Below, one piece after another: positions 51,301-60,949 of a DNA stretch of 64,000 nucleotides. Numbering within the stretch: the stretch's first letter is position 1; each line of letters opens with the position of its first letter. Location: the NCBI RefSeq assembly GCF_002564025.1, contig NZ_PDJH01000001.1, positions 496,001-560,000 of the forward strand, read 5' to 3'. This DNA is from Flavimobilis soli. GTDB taxonomy: Bacteria > Actinomycetota > Actinomycetes > Actinomycetales > Cellulomonadaceae. Both the position numbers and the translations under genes were made by a program. The notes beneath the pieces are model-generated. The model saw only the letters and a list, made by a program, of their open reading frames with translations. It searched no databases and was not told the DNA's origin.

Positions 51301-52742
51301 CAGCCGACGGACCCTTCCATCTGGAGTTCGATGAGGCGGTTGAGCTCGAGGGCGTACTCCATCGGCAGCTCACGCGCGATGGGCTCGACGAACCCGCGCA
51401 CGATCATGGCCATGGCCTCGGTCTCGGCCATGCCTCGGGACATGAGGTAGAAGAGCTGGTCCTCGCTCACGCGGGAGACCGTCGCCTCGTGGCCCATCGA
51501 GACGTCGTCCTCGCGGACGTCGACGTACGGGTACGTGTCGGAGCGCGAGATCTGGTCGACGAGCAGGGCGTCGCACAGGACGTTGGACGCCGAGTGCTCG
51601 GCGCCCTCGAGGACCTGGACGAGGCCGCGGTAGGACGTGCGACCGCCGCCACGGGCGACGGACTTCGACACGATCGACGACGACGTGCGCGGGGCGGCGT
51701 GCACCATCTTGGCGCCCGCGTCCTGGTGCTGGCCCTCGCCGGCGAACGCGATCGACAGCGTCTCGCCACGGGCGTGCTCGCCCATGAGGTAGATCGCCGG
51801 GTACTTCATGGTGACCTTGGAGCCGATGTTGCCGTCGACCCACTCCATGGTCGCGCCCTCGGCGGCCGTCGCGCGCTTCGTGACGAGGTTGTACACGTTG
51901 TTCGACCAGTTCTGGATGGTCGTGTAGCGCACGCGGGCGTTCTTCTTGACGATGATCTCGACGACGGCGGAGTGCAGCGAGTCCGACTGGTAGATCGGCG
52001 CGGTGCAGCCCTCGACGTAGTGCACGTAGGAGCCCTCGTCGGCGATGATCAGCGTCCGCTCGAACTGGCCCATGTTCTCCGTGTTGATGCGGAAGTAGGC
52101 CTGGAGCGGGATCTCGACGTGGACGCCCGGCGGCACGTAGACGAACGAGCCACCCGACCACACGGCGGTGTTGAGCGCGGCGAACTTGTTGTCGCCCGAG
52201 GGGATCACGGAGCCGAAGTACTGCTCGAAGATCTCTGGGTACTCGCGCAGGCCCGTGTCGGTGTCGACGAAGATGACGCCCTGCTCCTCCAGGTCCTCGC
52301 GGATCTGGTGGTAGACGACCTCGGACTCGTACTGCGCGGCGACGCCTGCGACGAGGCGCTGCTTCTCGGCCTCGGGGATGCCCAGGCGGTCGTACGTGTT
52401 CTTGATGTCCTCGGGCAGGTCCTCCCAGCTGGTGGCCTGCTTCTCCGTGGAGCGCACGAAGTACTTGATGTCGTCGAAGTGGATGCCGGAGAGGTCGGCG
52501 CCCCAGTTCGGCATCGGCTTCTTGTCAAACATGCGCAGCGCCTTGAGGCGGGTCTTGAGCATCCACTCGGGCTCGTTCTTGAGCGCCGAGATGTTGCGCA
52601 CGACCTCTTCGTCGAGGCCGCGGCGCGCGGTGGCGCCGGCCTCGTCGCTGTCGTGCCAGCCGTAGCCGTAGGAGCCGATCGAGGCGATGATCTCCTCGTC
52701 GGACGAGGGCGTCTGGACGACGTTCTCGGTTGGTGCGGTCAT
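51300..52742 (-). CDS. sufB: SufB Fe-S scaffold protein
   Basis: A 480-residue scaffold. The N-terminus has [19 protein letters not shown] then [20 protein letters not shown], as in SufB. The beta-helix core includes [13 protein letters not shown], whose Cys is a likely sulfur acceptor, and the C-terminal helix segment is [20 protein letters not shown]. The ATG at 52742 overlaps the sufR stop (ATGA), so regulator and scaffold are translated together. An open frame runs far upstream but overlaps sufR and is not coding. Confidence 0.97.
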   Translation of the reverse strand: MTAPTENVVQTPSSDEEIIASIGSYGYGWHDSDEAGATARRGLDEEVVRNISALKNEPEWMLKTRLKALRMFDKKPMPNWGADLSGIHFDDIKYFVRSTEKQATSWEDLPEDIKNTYDRLGIPEAEKQRLVAGVAAQYESEVVYHQIREDLEEQGVIFVDTDTGLREYPEIFEQYFGSVIPSGDNKFAALNTAVWSGGSFVYVPPGVHVEIPLQAYFRINTENMGQFERTLIIADEGSYVHYVEGCTAPIYQSDSLHSAVVEIIVKKNARVRYTTIQNWSNNVYNLVTKRATAAEGATMEWVDGNIGSKVTMKYPAIYLMGEHARGETLSIAFAGEGQHQDAGAKMVHAAPRTSSSIVSKSVARGGGRTSYRGLVQVLEGAEHSASNVLCDALLVDQISRSDTYPYVDVREDDVSMGHEATVSRVSEDQLFYLMSRGMAETEAMAMIVRGFVEPIARELPMEYALELNRLIELQMEGSVG

Positions 52743-53497
52743 GGTGATCCTTCCGCGGTCCGGCCCTGGGGCCGGTGGTGGGTCGAGGTCGGGTGGTCGT
52801 GCTGTGCGGCGGGCGACGGCGGTGGCGGGTGGGGCTGCCACGCCCCGACCGGGATGTTCGTCGTGCAGACGTGGCCGCCGCCGGCCAGCGTCGCGAGTCT
52901 CTGGACGTGCGTGCCGAGCATGCGCGAGAAGAGCCGGGTCTCGGCGTCGCACAGCTGGGGGAACCTGGCCGCGACGTGCGCGACCGGGCAGTGGCCCTGG
53001 CAGAGCTGGACCATCGCGGTCCCTGCGACGGGCCGCACGCTGGGTGCGAAGCCGTCCTCGTGGAGGGCGGCGGCGAGCTGGTCGACGCGGCCCTGGACGT
53101 CCTCGGCGGTGATGTGCCGCGCGTAGCGTGCGGCGATCTCGTCGAGGCGCTCCTCCGCGAAGGCCTCGACGCCGTCGGTCCCTACGGTGCGCGCGAGGAA
53201 CTCGAGCGCCTGGAGGGCGATCTCGGGGTATCCGGCGGAGAGCGCGCCCTGCGCCGCGACGGTCGCGACGTACCGGCGGGCGGGCCTGCCGCGCATCCCG
53301 GTGTGCCCCGACTCGTGCACGGCGACGAGCTGCTCCGCCTCGAGCCCCGACAGGTGGCGGCGGATCGCCGCCGAGGTCAGGTCGAGCCGCTCGGCGAGCT
53401 CGGCTGCGCTGATGGGGCCGTCGGACATGATCAGCTCGAGGACGCGCTCGCGCGTGCTCGGGTCGGCCACGGGGTGGACGGGATCGACGTGCGTCAT
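52739..53497 (-). CDS. sufR: SufR-type Fe-S-sensing winged-helix repressor
   Basis: A 252-residue DeoR/ArsR-like regulator at the head of the suf operon. The winged HTH is in residues 15-75 ([20 protein letters not shown], then the wing RGRPARRYV). The C-terminal half carries Cys166, Cys170 and Cys183 (LCQGHC, then LCDAET), the expected Fe-S ligands. In cyanobacteria and mycobacteria SufR represses suf when its cluster is intact. The ATG at 53497 has AGGAGG upstream. A His/Pro-rich tail ends the protein. A promoter lies about 90 bases upstream, and the protein probably controls it. Confidence 0.92.
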   Translation of the reverse strand: MTHVDPVHPVADPSTRERVLELIMSDGPISAAELAERLDLTSAAIRRHLSGLEAEQLVAVHESGHTGMRGRPARRYVATVAAQGALSAGYPEIALQALEFLARTVGTDGVEAFAEERLDEIAARYARHITAEDVQGRVDQLAAALHEDGFAPSVRPVAGTAMVQLCQGHCPVAHVAARFPQLCDAETRLFSRMLGTHVQRLATLAGGGHVCTTNIPVGAWQPHPPPPSPAAQHDHPTSTHHRPQGRTAEGSP

Positions 53498-53582
53498 CTG
53501 CCCACCTCCTGGAGATCGTCCGGTCTGCGCGCCGCCGTTGCGGTGGTCGCGCGAGCACGCCGACGGCGCGCATATACCGAAC

Positions 53583-53611
53583 ATTCTCGTTGCATAAATG
53601 GGGTGCTGCAA
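53583..53611 (-). promoter_or_regulatory. Promoter of the suf operon
   Basis: Read on the minus strand: TTGCAG (53611-53606), a 17-nt spacer, then GAGAAT (53588-53583), a good sigma-70-like pair. TTGCA/TGCAA arms (53590-53594 and 53607-53611) make an inverted repeat inside it that could bind SufR. A second possible -10, TATATG, lies a little further down. The sufR ATG is about 85 bases from the first -10. Confidence 0.6.
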
Positions 53612-53734
53612 GGAAGGCGACCCTCAGTAGGACCAACGTCACGGCGCCCAGGCGCGAGCCGAGCCTGTGCTGGCGGGCCTCGGCGGGCCCGGACGCGCGT
53701 CGAGCACCCCGGCGTGTGCGACACGCCACACGCG

Positions 53735-53768
53735 ACGGGGGCCCGAGGCAGACGCCTCGGGCCCCCGT
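53735..53768 (-). terminator. Terminator of the EEP-family gene
   Basis: A perfect 15-bp stem (53735-53749 with 53754-53768) with a 4-nt loop begins 12 bases after the stop of the endonuclease/exonuclease/phosphatase-family gene, read on the minus strand. It also insulates the suf promoter. The rest of 53498-53780 holds no gene. Confidence 0.8.
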
Positions 53769-53780
53769 GCGCGGATCAGG

Positions 53781-55586
53781 TCAGGACTTCGCCGGCAGGT
53801 ACGCCGTCGCGTAGACCATGTTGTGGTCCGAGCCGCGCGCGCTGTCCTTCTGCTTGACCACGTTGACGTAGCTCGCGAAGTCGCCGACCCCCAGGCCGAG
53901 GACGTAGTCGAGCCGGATGCCGAATCCGTGGGTGTTCGTGCTGACCGTCGTGTCCCAGTGGTTGACCGTGGCGTACTGGGCGTTCGTGCGGCTCTTTGCG
54001 ATGTACGAGTCCGTGTAGCCGGCCCCCACGAAGACGTCGTGCGGCGCGTTGCCCTCGGCCTTGTTCTGGTACGAGTTCAGGTCACCCGTGACGAGCACGG
54101 GCAGCCCCCTCGTGTTGAGCCGCTTCATCGTCGAGACGACCGACTGCGCCTGGCGCCCGCGCAAGGACTCGACGCCGTCGCGCGGGTCGAGGTGCACGGA
54201 GACGAACCAGAACTCCCCGCCGGACTTCCGGTCACGGAACTTCGCGTACGCGAACCCGCGCTTGTGGATGTCCGACTCCGAGGCGTTCGAGGCGAGCTCG
54301 GCGAAGCACGTGCTGGACCAGAACTTCTCGACGGGCTTGCCCGCGGCGTTCGTCTCGGTCGTGTAGTCCGAGCAAGGGCTCACGAGGGTGAGCCGCTTCG
54401 CGTCGTAGAGGATCCGCTGGCCCTGGCTGCCCGAGGTCGTGCCCGGCCGCAGGTAGGGGCTCAGACGCACCATCCGGTAGTCCGCGCTGCTCCCGGCCTT
54501 CGCCGCGGCGCTGCGCACGGCTGCGAGCAGGGACTCCGTCTGGCGGACCGTCCCCTCGTTGACGTCCACGGTGTTCGGCGAGAGCTCCTGGAGCCCGACC
54601 ACGCTCGCGCCCGACGCGACGATGGTCGACGCGATCGTCGCCTTGCGCTTCGTCCAGGGCTTGTTCTTCGCGGCGCCCGCGGGAGCTGACGTGACGTTGT
54701 ACGAGCCGACCTTGAGCGCCGTCGTCCCCTTCGTCGTCCCGGTGGGGCGGGCGGGCTGCACGACGTGCAGGCCGGGGAAGACGCGGAGCGCGGAGCCGGC
54801 GGTGCCCTTGTTGACCGCGCGGAGGCGTACGTAGAGCTGGTTCCCGCTGCCCGCCTTCAGACCGAGCCTGGACGTGACCGAGGCGGGGATGACGTAGGAG
54901 GTCCCCTTCTTCGCCGAGAGCTCGACCCGCACGTGCTTGCGGCCCTTCTTCGGCAGGCCCTTCGAGCCCTGGTCGTCGAACGCGGTCGAGCCGAGCTCGA
55001 GCCGGTAGTGCGTCGTGTACCTCGACTTGTGCTTCCACGTCACGCGCACCTCGCCGGGCTTGGCACCCGGCACCGCGGTGAGGGACGTGACCGCCTCGGG
55101 GGTGTGCACCTTGGTCTTGACCGTCCTCGGCGCGGACCACGGGCCCTTCGCGCCGTTCTTCCCGACGGCGCGGACGCGGACGCGGTAGACGGTGGCGTTC
55201 TTGAGGCCCTTGACCGTCGCCTCGACCCGCCCGCGCGCCGGCTTGCCCGTCGGGTTCGCGCGGACCACCGTGACCTTGTTCTTCTTGAACGCCTTGTCGG
55301 TCGCCGCCTGCACCTGGTAGCGCTTGACGCCCTTCTGCCAGGTCCACCCGACCCGGACGCCGTGGTGCTGGCTGCCGCCCTTGGCCAGCTTCACCGCGGC
55401 GACCTTCCTGGGCTTCTTGGCCTTCGCCTGGGCGACGACTGCGGCGACCGGGGCGGCCTCGGCGCTCGGCACGAGCGCTGACGGGACGACCGCACCACCG
55501 GCGAGGACCGCGAACGCCACGGCCCCTGCGAGGGCCGACCGTCGGAGCGTGGGGATGATGTTCACACGTCCACGATCGGGCATCAT
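53781..55586 (-). CDS. Secreted endonuclease/exonuclease/phosphatase-family protein with fibronectin III-like domains
   Basis: About 601 residues. A signal peptide is visible (RRSALAGAVAFAVLAGGAVV, cleavage near SAEAAPVAA). Two fibronectin III-like domains follow at about 65-140 and 150-270. The C-terminal EEP domain (about 300-600) keeps its catalytic set: Asn in KVGSYNVTS, Glu in VVGLQEL, His in VSVHLDPRDG, Asp/Asn in VTGDLNSYQN and the final SDHNMVYA. It is a probable extracellular nuclease or phosphodiesterase/sphingomyelinase-like enzyme, substrate unknown. The start is uncertain: ATG at 55586 is used; GTG at 55565 would give a more ordinary signal peptide. Confidence 0.87.
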   Translation of the reverse strand: MMPDRGRVNIIPTLRRSALAGAVAFAVLAGGAVVPSALVPSAEAAPVAAVVAQAKAKKPRKVAAVKLAKGGSQHHGVRVGWTWQKGVKRYQVQAATDKAFKKNKVTVVRANPTGKPARGRVEATVKGLKNATVYRVRVRAVGKNGAKGPWSAPRTVKTKVHTPEAVTSLTAVPGAKPGEVRVTWKHKSRYTTHYRLELGSTAFDDQGSKGLPKKGRKHVRVELSAKKGTSYVIPASVTSRLGLKAGSGNQLYVRLRAVNKGTAGSALRVFPGLHVVQPARPTGTTKGTTALKVGSYNVTSAPAGAAKNKPWTKRKATIASTIVASGASVVGLQELSPNTVDVNEGTVRQTESLLAAVRSAAAKAGSSADYRMVRLSPYLRPGTTSGSQGQRILYDAKRLTLVSPCSDYTTETNAAGKPVEKFWSSTCFAELASNASESDIHKRGFAYAKFRDRKSGGEFWFVSVHLDPRDGVESLRGRQAQSVVSTMKRLNTRGLPVLVTGDLNSYQNKAEGNAPHDVFVGAGYTDSYIAKSRTNAQYATVNHWDTTVSTNTHGFGIRLDYVLGLGVGDFASYVNVVKQKDSARGSDHNMVYATAYLPAKS

Positions 55587-55699
55587 CGTCCGCGGATGAA
55601 GAGTCCGTGACCGACGCCTCACGACCTGAGCGTGGCGCCGGACGGTGCGCCGCGCACACGGCGGCCGCGGCGTCGCTGTTCGTCCTAGACTCGGTGACC

Positions 55700-56638
55700 G
55701 TGCCCACCACACCGGCCGTGCAGGTCACGGACCTCGTCAAGAAGTACGACGGCGTGACCGTCGTCGACTCGTTGAGCCTCACCGCGGCCGCAGGGCGCGT
55801 CACGGCGGTCCTCGGCCCGAACGGGGCGGGCAAGACGACGACGATCGAGTGCTGCGAGGGCCTGCGGGTCCAGGACGGCGGAACCGTCCGGGTGCTCGGT
55901 CTCGACCCACGCGCCGACGCGGCCCAGCTTCGTCCGCGGGTGGGCGTCATGCTCCAGGACTCGGGCCTGCCCGCGCAGAAGCGCTCGGGCGAGGTCCTGC
56001 GGCACGTGGCGCGCATGCACCGCGACCCGTGGGACGTCGCCGACCTCGAGGAGCGTCTCGGTCTCGGCTCGTTCGCGTCGACGACCGTGCGCCGCCTCTC
56101 CGGCGGGCAGCGTCAGCGCCTCGCGCTCGCGTGCGCGCTCGTCGGACGCCCCGAGGTCGTCTTCCTCGACGAGCCGAGCGCGGGCATGGACCCGCAGAGC
56201 CGCCTCGCGGTGTGGGCCCTCGTCCGCGCGCTGCGCGACGTCGGCACGTCGATCATCCTCACGACGCACCTCATGGACGAGGCGGCCGAGCTCGCGGACG
56301 ACGTCGTCGTCGTCGACCACGGCCGCGTCATCGCCCAGGGCACGCCCGCCGAGCTCACGGCGGGGTCGGGCGACCAGGTCGCGACGTTCGAGACCAGCGC
56401 GGCGCTCCCCCGCGACGCTGCCGCGCGGCTGCGCAGCCGCCTGGGCGACGACGGCACGTGGACGGTCGAGGCGACCGAGACGACGCGTCTCCGCGTCGCA
56501 GGGCCGCTCGACCCGGCCGCGCTCGCCGCGGTCCTCGCCTGGTGCGCCGACGAGGACGTCCTCGTCACGCGGTTCGACCTCGGGCGGCGCACGCTCGAGG
56601 ACTTCTTCCTCGACCTGACCGGACGGAGCATGCGATGA
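55700..56638 (+). CDS. ABC-2 type exporter ATP-binding protein
   Basis: A 312-residue ATPase. The Walker A motif GPNGAGKTTTIECCEGL is near residues 38-54, the signature RRLSGGQRQRLALACAL near 132-148, Walker B VVFLDEPSAGMDPQSR near 153-168, and the H-loop TTHLMDEA near 189-196. The C-terminal 90 residues are the DrrA-like extension. The GTG at 55700 has TAGACT (55686-55691) 8 nt upstream, so it is probably leaderless; the GTG at 55694 is too close to the box. The permease gene starts in its stop codon. In actinobacteria such a pair often lies beside ctaA and suf. Confidence 0.9.
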   Translation: MPTTPAVQVTDLVKKYDGVTVVDSLSLTAAAGRVTAVLGPNGAGKTTTIECCEGLRVQDGGTVRVLGLDPRADAAQLRPRVGVMLQDSGLPAQKRSGEVLRHVARMHRDPWDVADLEERLGLGSFASTTVRRLSGGQRQRLALACALVGRPEVVFLDEPSAGMDPQSRLAVWALVRALRDVGTSIILTTHLMDEAAELADDVVVVDHGRVIAQGTPAELTAGSGDQVATFETSAALPRDAAARLRSRLGDDGTWTVEATETTRLRVAGPLDPAALAAVLAWCADEDVLVTRFDLGRRTLEDFFLDLTGRSMR

Positions 56639-57417
56639 GCGCGACCACCCCGGGCACCGTCCCCGCCCCGGCCCCCGCTGCCGCACCGGCGAGCGCGCGG
56701 CTGCGCGCGCAGACGTCGTTCGAGATCGCGTCGATCTTCCGCAACGGCGAGCAGGTCATGGTGACGCTGCTGCTCCCCCTGCTCGCGCTCGTCGTGCTCG
56801 GGGGCACGGACGTCGTCGACATCGACCTGGGCGGGCGTGCGCGGATCGACGTCGTCGCTCCGGGCGTCCTCGCGCTCGCCGTCATGGCGGCCGCCTTCAC
56901 GTCCCAGGCGATCGCGACGTCGTTCGACCGTCGCGGCGGCGTCCTGCGCCTCATGGCGACGACACCCCTCGGCCGTCTCGGGCTGCTCGGCGGGAAGGTC
57001 GCCGCGGTCCTCGTGCTCCAGGTGGTCCAGGCGGTCGTCGTCGGCGGCGGGGCCGTCGCGCTCGGGTGGCGGCCGGCGCTGCCCGAGGTGCTCGCGGCCC
57101 TCGCTGTCGGCGTGCTCGGCACGGCGGTGTTCACGTCGTTCGCGATGCTCATCGCAGGCACGCTGCGCTTCGAGGCGGTTCTCGCTCTCGCGAACCTCCT
57201 GCTCGTCGTCCTCACGCTCGTCGGTGGGGCCCTCGTGCCGGTCGAGTCGTTCCCGGGCGTGACGGGTGAGGTCGCGCGTCTGCTGCCGTCAGGTGCCCTC
57301 GGCGAGGGCATGCGCGGTGCGTTCGACGGCGGGGTCGCGCTGCGCGACGTCGTCACCCTCGTCGTGTGGACCGCCGGCCTCGGCTGGGCGACGTCGCGCA
57401 CCTTCCGCTGGAGCTGA
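56635..57417 (+). CDS. ABC-2 type transporter permease
   Basis: A 260-residue membrane protein with an Ala/Pro-rich N-terminus and about six hydrophobic helices. The first helix MVTLLLPLLALVVLGG comes after a polar amphipathic stretch (RLRAQTSFEIASIFRNGEQ). The ABC-2 signature LLVVLTLVGGALVPVESFPG lies near residues 188-207. It forms an exporter with the preceding ATPase; the cargo is unknown. The ATG overlaps the ATPase stop (ATGA). ctaA begins 65 bases downstream with its own -10 box. Confidence 0.88.
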   Translation: MSATTPGTVPAPAPAAAPASARLRAQTSFEIASIFRNGEQVMVTLLLPLLALVVLGGTDVVDIDLGGRARIDVVAPGVLALAVMAAAFTSQAIATSFDRRGGVLRLMATTPLGRLGLLGGKVAAVLVLQVVQAVVVGGGAVALGWRPALPEVLAALAVGVLGTAVFTSFAMLIAGTLRFEAVLALANLLLVVLTLVGGALVPVESFPGVTGEVARLLPSGALGEGMRGAFDGGVALRDVVTLVVWTAGLGWATSRTFRWS

Positions 57418-57482
57418 CGCGCGACGCGCGTCACGCGCGAGGGATTCGTGCCGCCAGGGGCCCGAGGAATAGCGTAGGAGCC

Positions 57483-58451
57483 GTGACCACGCCGCACGCT
57501 CCCGCTCAGCCGACCTCGACCCTGCCGACGCCGCCGCGCGGCCCGCTCGACCGGTTCCTGCGGTGGACCGACGCCCGACGCCCGACGATCCTCGTCGCGA
57601 ACCTCGTGGCACAGATCGGCATCATCGTCACGGGCGGCCTCGTCCGCCTGACCGGGTCGGGTCTCGGCTGCTCGACGTGGCCGCAGTGCGAGCCCGGCAG
57701 CTTCACCCCCGTCTATCACCCCGAGACGGCGTACCACTCGGCGATCGAGTTCGGGAACCGCACTCTCACATTCGTGCTGTGCGTCGTCGCCGGTCTCACG
57801 GCCGTCGCCGTGTGGCGGCAGCGCGAGCGCCTCACGTCGTACCGGGTCCTCGGGCTCGTCCCGCTCATCGGCGTCGTCGTGCAGGCCGTCGTCGGCGGGA
57901 TCACGGTGCTCGTGGACCTGCACCCGGCGGTCGTGGGCTCCCACATGTTCATCTCGCTCGCGCTCGTCGCCGCGTCGACGTGGCTGATCGTGCGCCACGC
58001 GGAGGGTGACGGTCCCGCCCGCGCCGTGCTGCCCTCCCCCGTGCGTGCGGTCGCGGCGGTCACCGGCGTCCTCGCCGTGCCGATGCTCGTCCTCGGTGTG
58101 GTCACGACGGGTGCGGGACCGCACTCGGGCGACGACGAGGTCGCCTACCGCTTCGCGCTCGACCCGGCGCACGCTGCCAAGCTGCACGGCATCAGCGTCT
58201 GGTTCTACGTCGCGTCCGTCGTCGTGCTGGCCGTGCTCGTCGCGCAGGCAGCGCGAGGCGGGTCAGACGCGAGGAGGCCGCGCCGGGCCCTCGTCCTCGT
58301 CGGCGCGGTCATCGCCCTGCAGGCGGCGATCGGTTACACGCAGTACTTCACGGACCTGCCGATCGCGCTCGTGCTGCTGCACATGCTCGGGGCTGCCCTG
58401 TCGACCGCGGTCGCGACGAACCTCGTCCTGTCGACCCGCGTGCGGGACTGA
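57483..58451 (+). CDS. ctaA: Haem A synthase CtaA (COX15 family)
   Basis: A 322-residue integral membrane enzyme that oxidises haem O to haem A for the aa3 oxidase. About eight helices are visible. Haem-ligand and substrate histidines lie in ETAYHSAIEFGNRTL, VVGSHMFISLALV, AAKLHGISVWFYV and LLHMLGAAL. The loop GLGCSTWPQC has the Cys pair known from bacterial CtaA. The GTG at 57483 has TAGCGT (57470-57475) 7 nt upstream, a leaderless layout. A terminator follows. SURF1, which acts in the same assembly path, is 19 kb away. Confidence 0.93.
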   Translation: MTTPHAPAQPTSTLPTPPRGPLDRFLRWTDARRPTILVANLVAQIGIIVTGGLVRLTGSGLGCSTWPQCEPGSFTPVYHPETAYHSAIEFGNRTLTFVLCVVAGLTAVAVWRQRERLTSYRVLGLVPLIGVVVQAVVGGITVLVDLHPAVVGSHMFISLALVAASTWLIVRHAEGDGPARAVLPSPVRAVAAVTGVLAVPMLVLGVVTTGAGPHSGDDEVAYRFALDPAHAAKLHGISVWFYVASVVVLAVLVAQAARGGSDARRPRRALVLVGAVIALQAAIGYTQYFTDLPIALVLLHMLGAALSTAVATNLVLSTRVRD

Positions 58452-58489
58452 CGCCGACAGCGTCCAGGACCTGATCCCGAGCGAGGACG

Positions 58490-58524
58490 ACGAGAGGGGC
58501 GGACCGATGGTCCGCCCCTCTCGT
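58490..58524. terminator. Bidirectional terminator between ctaA and the NUDIX gene
   Basis: A 16-bp stem (58490-58505 with 58509-58524) around a GAT loop lies 38 bases after ctaA and 17 bases beyond the stop of the NUDIX gene on the other strand. It serves both convergent genes. Confidence 0.78.
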
Positions 58525-58541
58525 GCGTCATGCGTGAGTCC

Positions 58542-59201
58542 TCAGGCTCCGCGGCCGATCCGGCCCGGCGGGACGCCCTCGCGACGCTCGGGCCACGGCG
58601 CGTCGCCGGGACGCAGCGTCTCGAGCCCCTGGTGCATCGCTGCGGCGAGGGCCAGGACGCCGACGACGGTCGACGGGTTGTGCAGCCGGCCGGCGAGCAC
58701 CGACTCGACGGCCTCCTCCCACGGGAGCCAGTGCGGCACCATGTCCATCTCCTCGTCCTCGCGGACGTGGCGCTCGGACTCGGGGACGGGGCTCAGGTCG
58801 CGCGCGAGGAACACGCGCAGGGCCTCGTTGTTGCCGCCCGGGGTCGTGAAGTAGTCCGCGAGGACGTGCCAGGTCTTGGCGCGCAGGTCCGCCTCCTCGG
58901 CGAGCTCGCGCTGCGCCGCGAGGCACGCGTCCTCGGCCGCGATGTCGAGCAGGCCAGCGGGCGGCTCCCACAGCTCGCGCCGCACCGGGTGACGGTACTG
59001 GCGCAGCAGCAGGACCCGGCCCTCGTCGTCCATCGCGATCGTCGCGACGGCGCCGGGGTGGTCGACCCACTCGCGGGTGACGACCCCGGCGTCGCCGAGG
59101 TCGACGTCTTCGCTCACGACGTCCCACACGGCCCCGCCGTGGACCGCGCGGCGGTCGACGACGGGCCGCGGGGCGACGCGGTCGAAGATCGGGTCGGTCA
59201 T
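58542..59201 (-). CDS. NUDIX hydrolase (ADP-ribose pyrophosphatase-like)
   Basis: A 219-residue hydrolase. The NUDIX box reads [24 protein letters not shown] near residues 83-106, with the metal-binding REL-EE glutamates kept; one position of the classical G-x5-E-x7-REUxEEXGU differs at its start. The preceding [21 protein letters not shown] is typical of ADP-ribose pyrophosphatases. It probably clears ADP-ribose or similar compounds. The ATG at 59201 overlaps the pyrG stop (ATGA), so it is coupled to pyrG. An upstream open frame is shadow. Confidence 0.9.
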   Translation of the reverse strand: MTDPIFDRVAPRPVVDRRAVHGGAVWDVVSEDVDLGDAGVVTREWVDHPGAVATIAMDDEGRVLLLRQYRHPVRRELWEPPAGLLDIAAEDACLAAQRELAEEADLRAKTWHVLADYFTTPGGNNEALRVFLARDLSPVPESERHVREDEEMDMVPHWLPWEEAVESVLAGRLHNPSTVVGVLALAAAMHQGLETLRPGDAPWPERREGVPPGRIGRGA

Positions 59202-60862
59202 GAGTCCTGCTGAGCCACCGCGGCGGCGATCAGGCCCGCGAACAGGGGGTGGGCCTTGGTCGGGCGCGACTTGAACTCGGGGTGCGCCTGGGTCGACACG
59301 TAGTACGGGTGCACGTCCGCGGGCAGCTCGACGAACTCGACGAGCGTGCCGTCGGGGGACGTCCCCGAGAAGACCAGGCCGGCCTCCTCGAGCTGCGCCC
59401 GGTAGGCGTTGTTGACCTCGTAGCGGTGGCGGTGACGCTCCGAGACCTGCGTGGTCCCGTAGACGCCGGCGATGACGGACCCGGGCGTCAGGACGGCGTC
59501 GTACGCACCGAGGCGCATCGTGCCGCCGAGGTCTCCCGCACCGTCGACGTACGCCTGCTGCTCCTCCATCGTCGCGACGACAGGGTGCTCGGTGTTGTCC
59601 GAGAACTCCGAGGACGACGCGCCCTCGAGGCCGACGACGTTGCGGGCGTACTCCATGACCATCGACTGCAGTCCGAGGCAGATGCCGAGCGTCGGCACGC
59701 GGTTCTCGCGGGCCCAGCGCAGCGCGCCCAGCTTGCCCTCGATGCCGCGCACGCCGAAGCCGCCGGGGACGAGGATCGCGTCGGCGCCGCCGAGCGCCTG
59801 CTCGGCGCCCTCGGGCGTCTGGCACTCGTCGGAGGCGACCCAGCGGATGGCGACCTTGGCGTTGTTCGCGAAGCCGCCGGCGCGCAGCGCCTCGGTCACG
59901 GACAGGTAGGCGTCAGGCAGGTCGATGTACTTGCCGACGAGGGCGACCTCGACGTGGCGCGCGGGGTTGTGCACGCGCTCGAGGAGCTGGTTCCAGCCGT
60001 CCCAGTCGACGTCGTGGAACGGCAGGCCGAGGCGGCGCACGACGTACGCATCGAGACCCTCGGAGTGCAGCACCTTGGGGATGTCGTAGATGCTCGGCGC
60101 GTCCTTGCAGGTCACGACGGCCTCGTTGTCGACGTCGCACATGAGCGCGATCTTGCGCTTGATCGACTCCGGCATGTCGCGGTCGGCACGCAGGACGATC
60201 GCGTCCGGCTGGATGCCGATGCTGCGCAGCGCGGCGACGGAGTGCTGCGTCGGCTTCGTCTTGAGCTCGCCCGACGGGCCGATGTACGGCACGAGCGAGA
60301 CGTGCAGGAAGAAGCAGTCGTCGCGGCCGAGCTCGTGGCGCACCTGGCGGGCAGCCTCGAGGAAGGGCTGCGACTCGATGTCGCCGACGGTGCCGCCGAT
60401 CTCGGTGATGATCACGTCGACGTCAGCGCTCGCCTGGGCGCGCATGCGCGCCTTGATCTCGTCCGTGATGTGCGGGATGACCTGGACGGTGTCGCCCAGG
60501 TACTCGCCGCGCCGCTCCTTGGCGATGACGTGCGAGTAGACCTGGCCGGTCGTCACGTTCGCGCTGGCCGTGAGCGGCACGTCGAGGAACCGCTCGTAGT
60601 GGCCGATGTCGAGGTCCGTCTCGGCGCCGTCCTCGGTGACGAAGACCTCGCCGTGCTGGAACGGGTTCATCGTTCCGGGGTCGACGTTGAGGTAGGGGTC
60701 GAGCTTCTGCATCGTCACGCGGAGGCCGCGCGAGCGGAGAAGGCGACCGAGGCTGGAAGCCGTCAGTCCCTTGCCGAGTGAGGAGGCGACGCCTCCGGTC
60801 ACGAAGATGTGCCGGGTCGTGGATTCCGACCGCCCGGAGAGTCGATTCGCATGCTCTACCAC
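59198..60862 (-). CDS. pyrG: CTP synthase PyrG
   Basis: Converts UTP to CTP with glutamine and ATP. The synthase domain begins [19 protein letters not shown] near residues 17-35 (nucleotide loop) and has [16 protein letters not shown]. The glutaminase domain has the nucleophile Cys in LGICLGLQ near 395 and the His-Glu in AHPEF near 530. The length of 554 fits. I choose the GTG at 60862 because TAGAGT (60871-60876) sits 8 nt upstream; a longer reading from 60925 adds a poorly conserved Arg-rich stretch. It is coupled to the NUDIX gene. Confidence 0.96.
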   Translation of the reverse strand: MVEHANRLSGRSESTTRHIFVTGGVASSLGKGLTASSLGRLLRSRGLRVTMQKLDPYLNVDPGTMNPFQHGEVFVTEDGAETDLDIGHYERFLDVPLTASANVTTGQVYSHVIAKERRGEYLGDTVQVIPHITDEIKARMRAQASADVDVIITEIGGTVGDIESQPFLEAARQVRHELGRDDCFFLHVSLVPYIGPSGELKTKPTQHSVAALRSIGIQPDAIVLRADRDMPESIKRKIALMCDVDNEAVVTCKDAPSIYDIPKVLHSEGLDAYVVRRLGLPFHDVDWDGWNQLLERVHNPARHVEVALVGKYIDLPDAYLSVTEALRAGGFANNAKVAIRWVASDECQTPEGAEQALGGADAILVPGGFGVRGIEGKLGALRWARENRVPTLGICLGLQSMVMEYARNVVGLEGASSSEFSDNTEHPVVATMEEQQAYVDGAGDLGGTMRLGAYDAVLTPGSVIAGVYGTTQVSERHRHRYEVNNAYRAQLEEAGLVFSGTSPDGTLVEFVELPADVHPYYVSTQAHPEFKSRPTKAHPLFAGLIAAAVAQQDS

Positions 60863-60949
60863 GGGATTCCACTCTATCAGTGACTTGGCTGCGCGCCCCC
60901 GGACCCGCCGCATCGACAGCGTCACATCTGCGGGCCTTCGACCGTGCGA

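Noticed and set aside
52743..53729. A long N-terminal extension of sufB
   Set aside because: It lies over sufR in another frame and reads as Arg/Ala/Gly shadow sequence.
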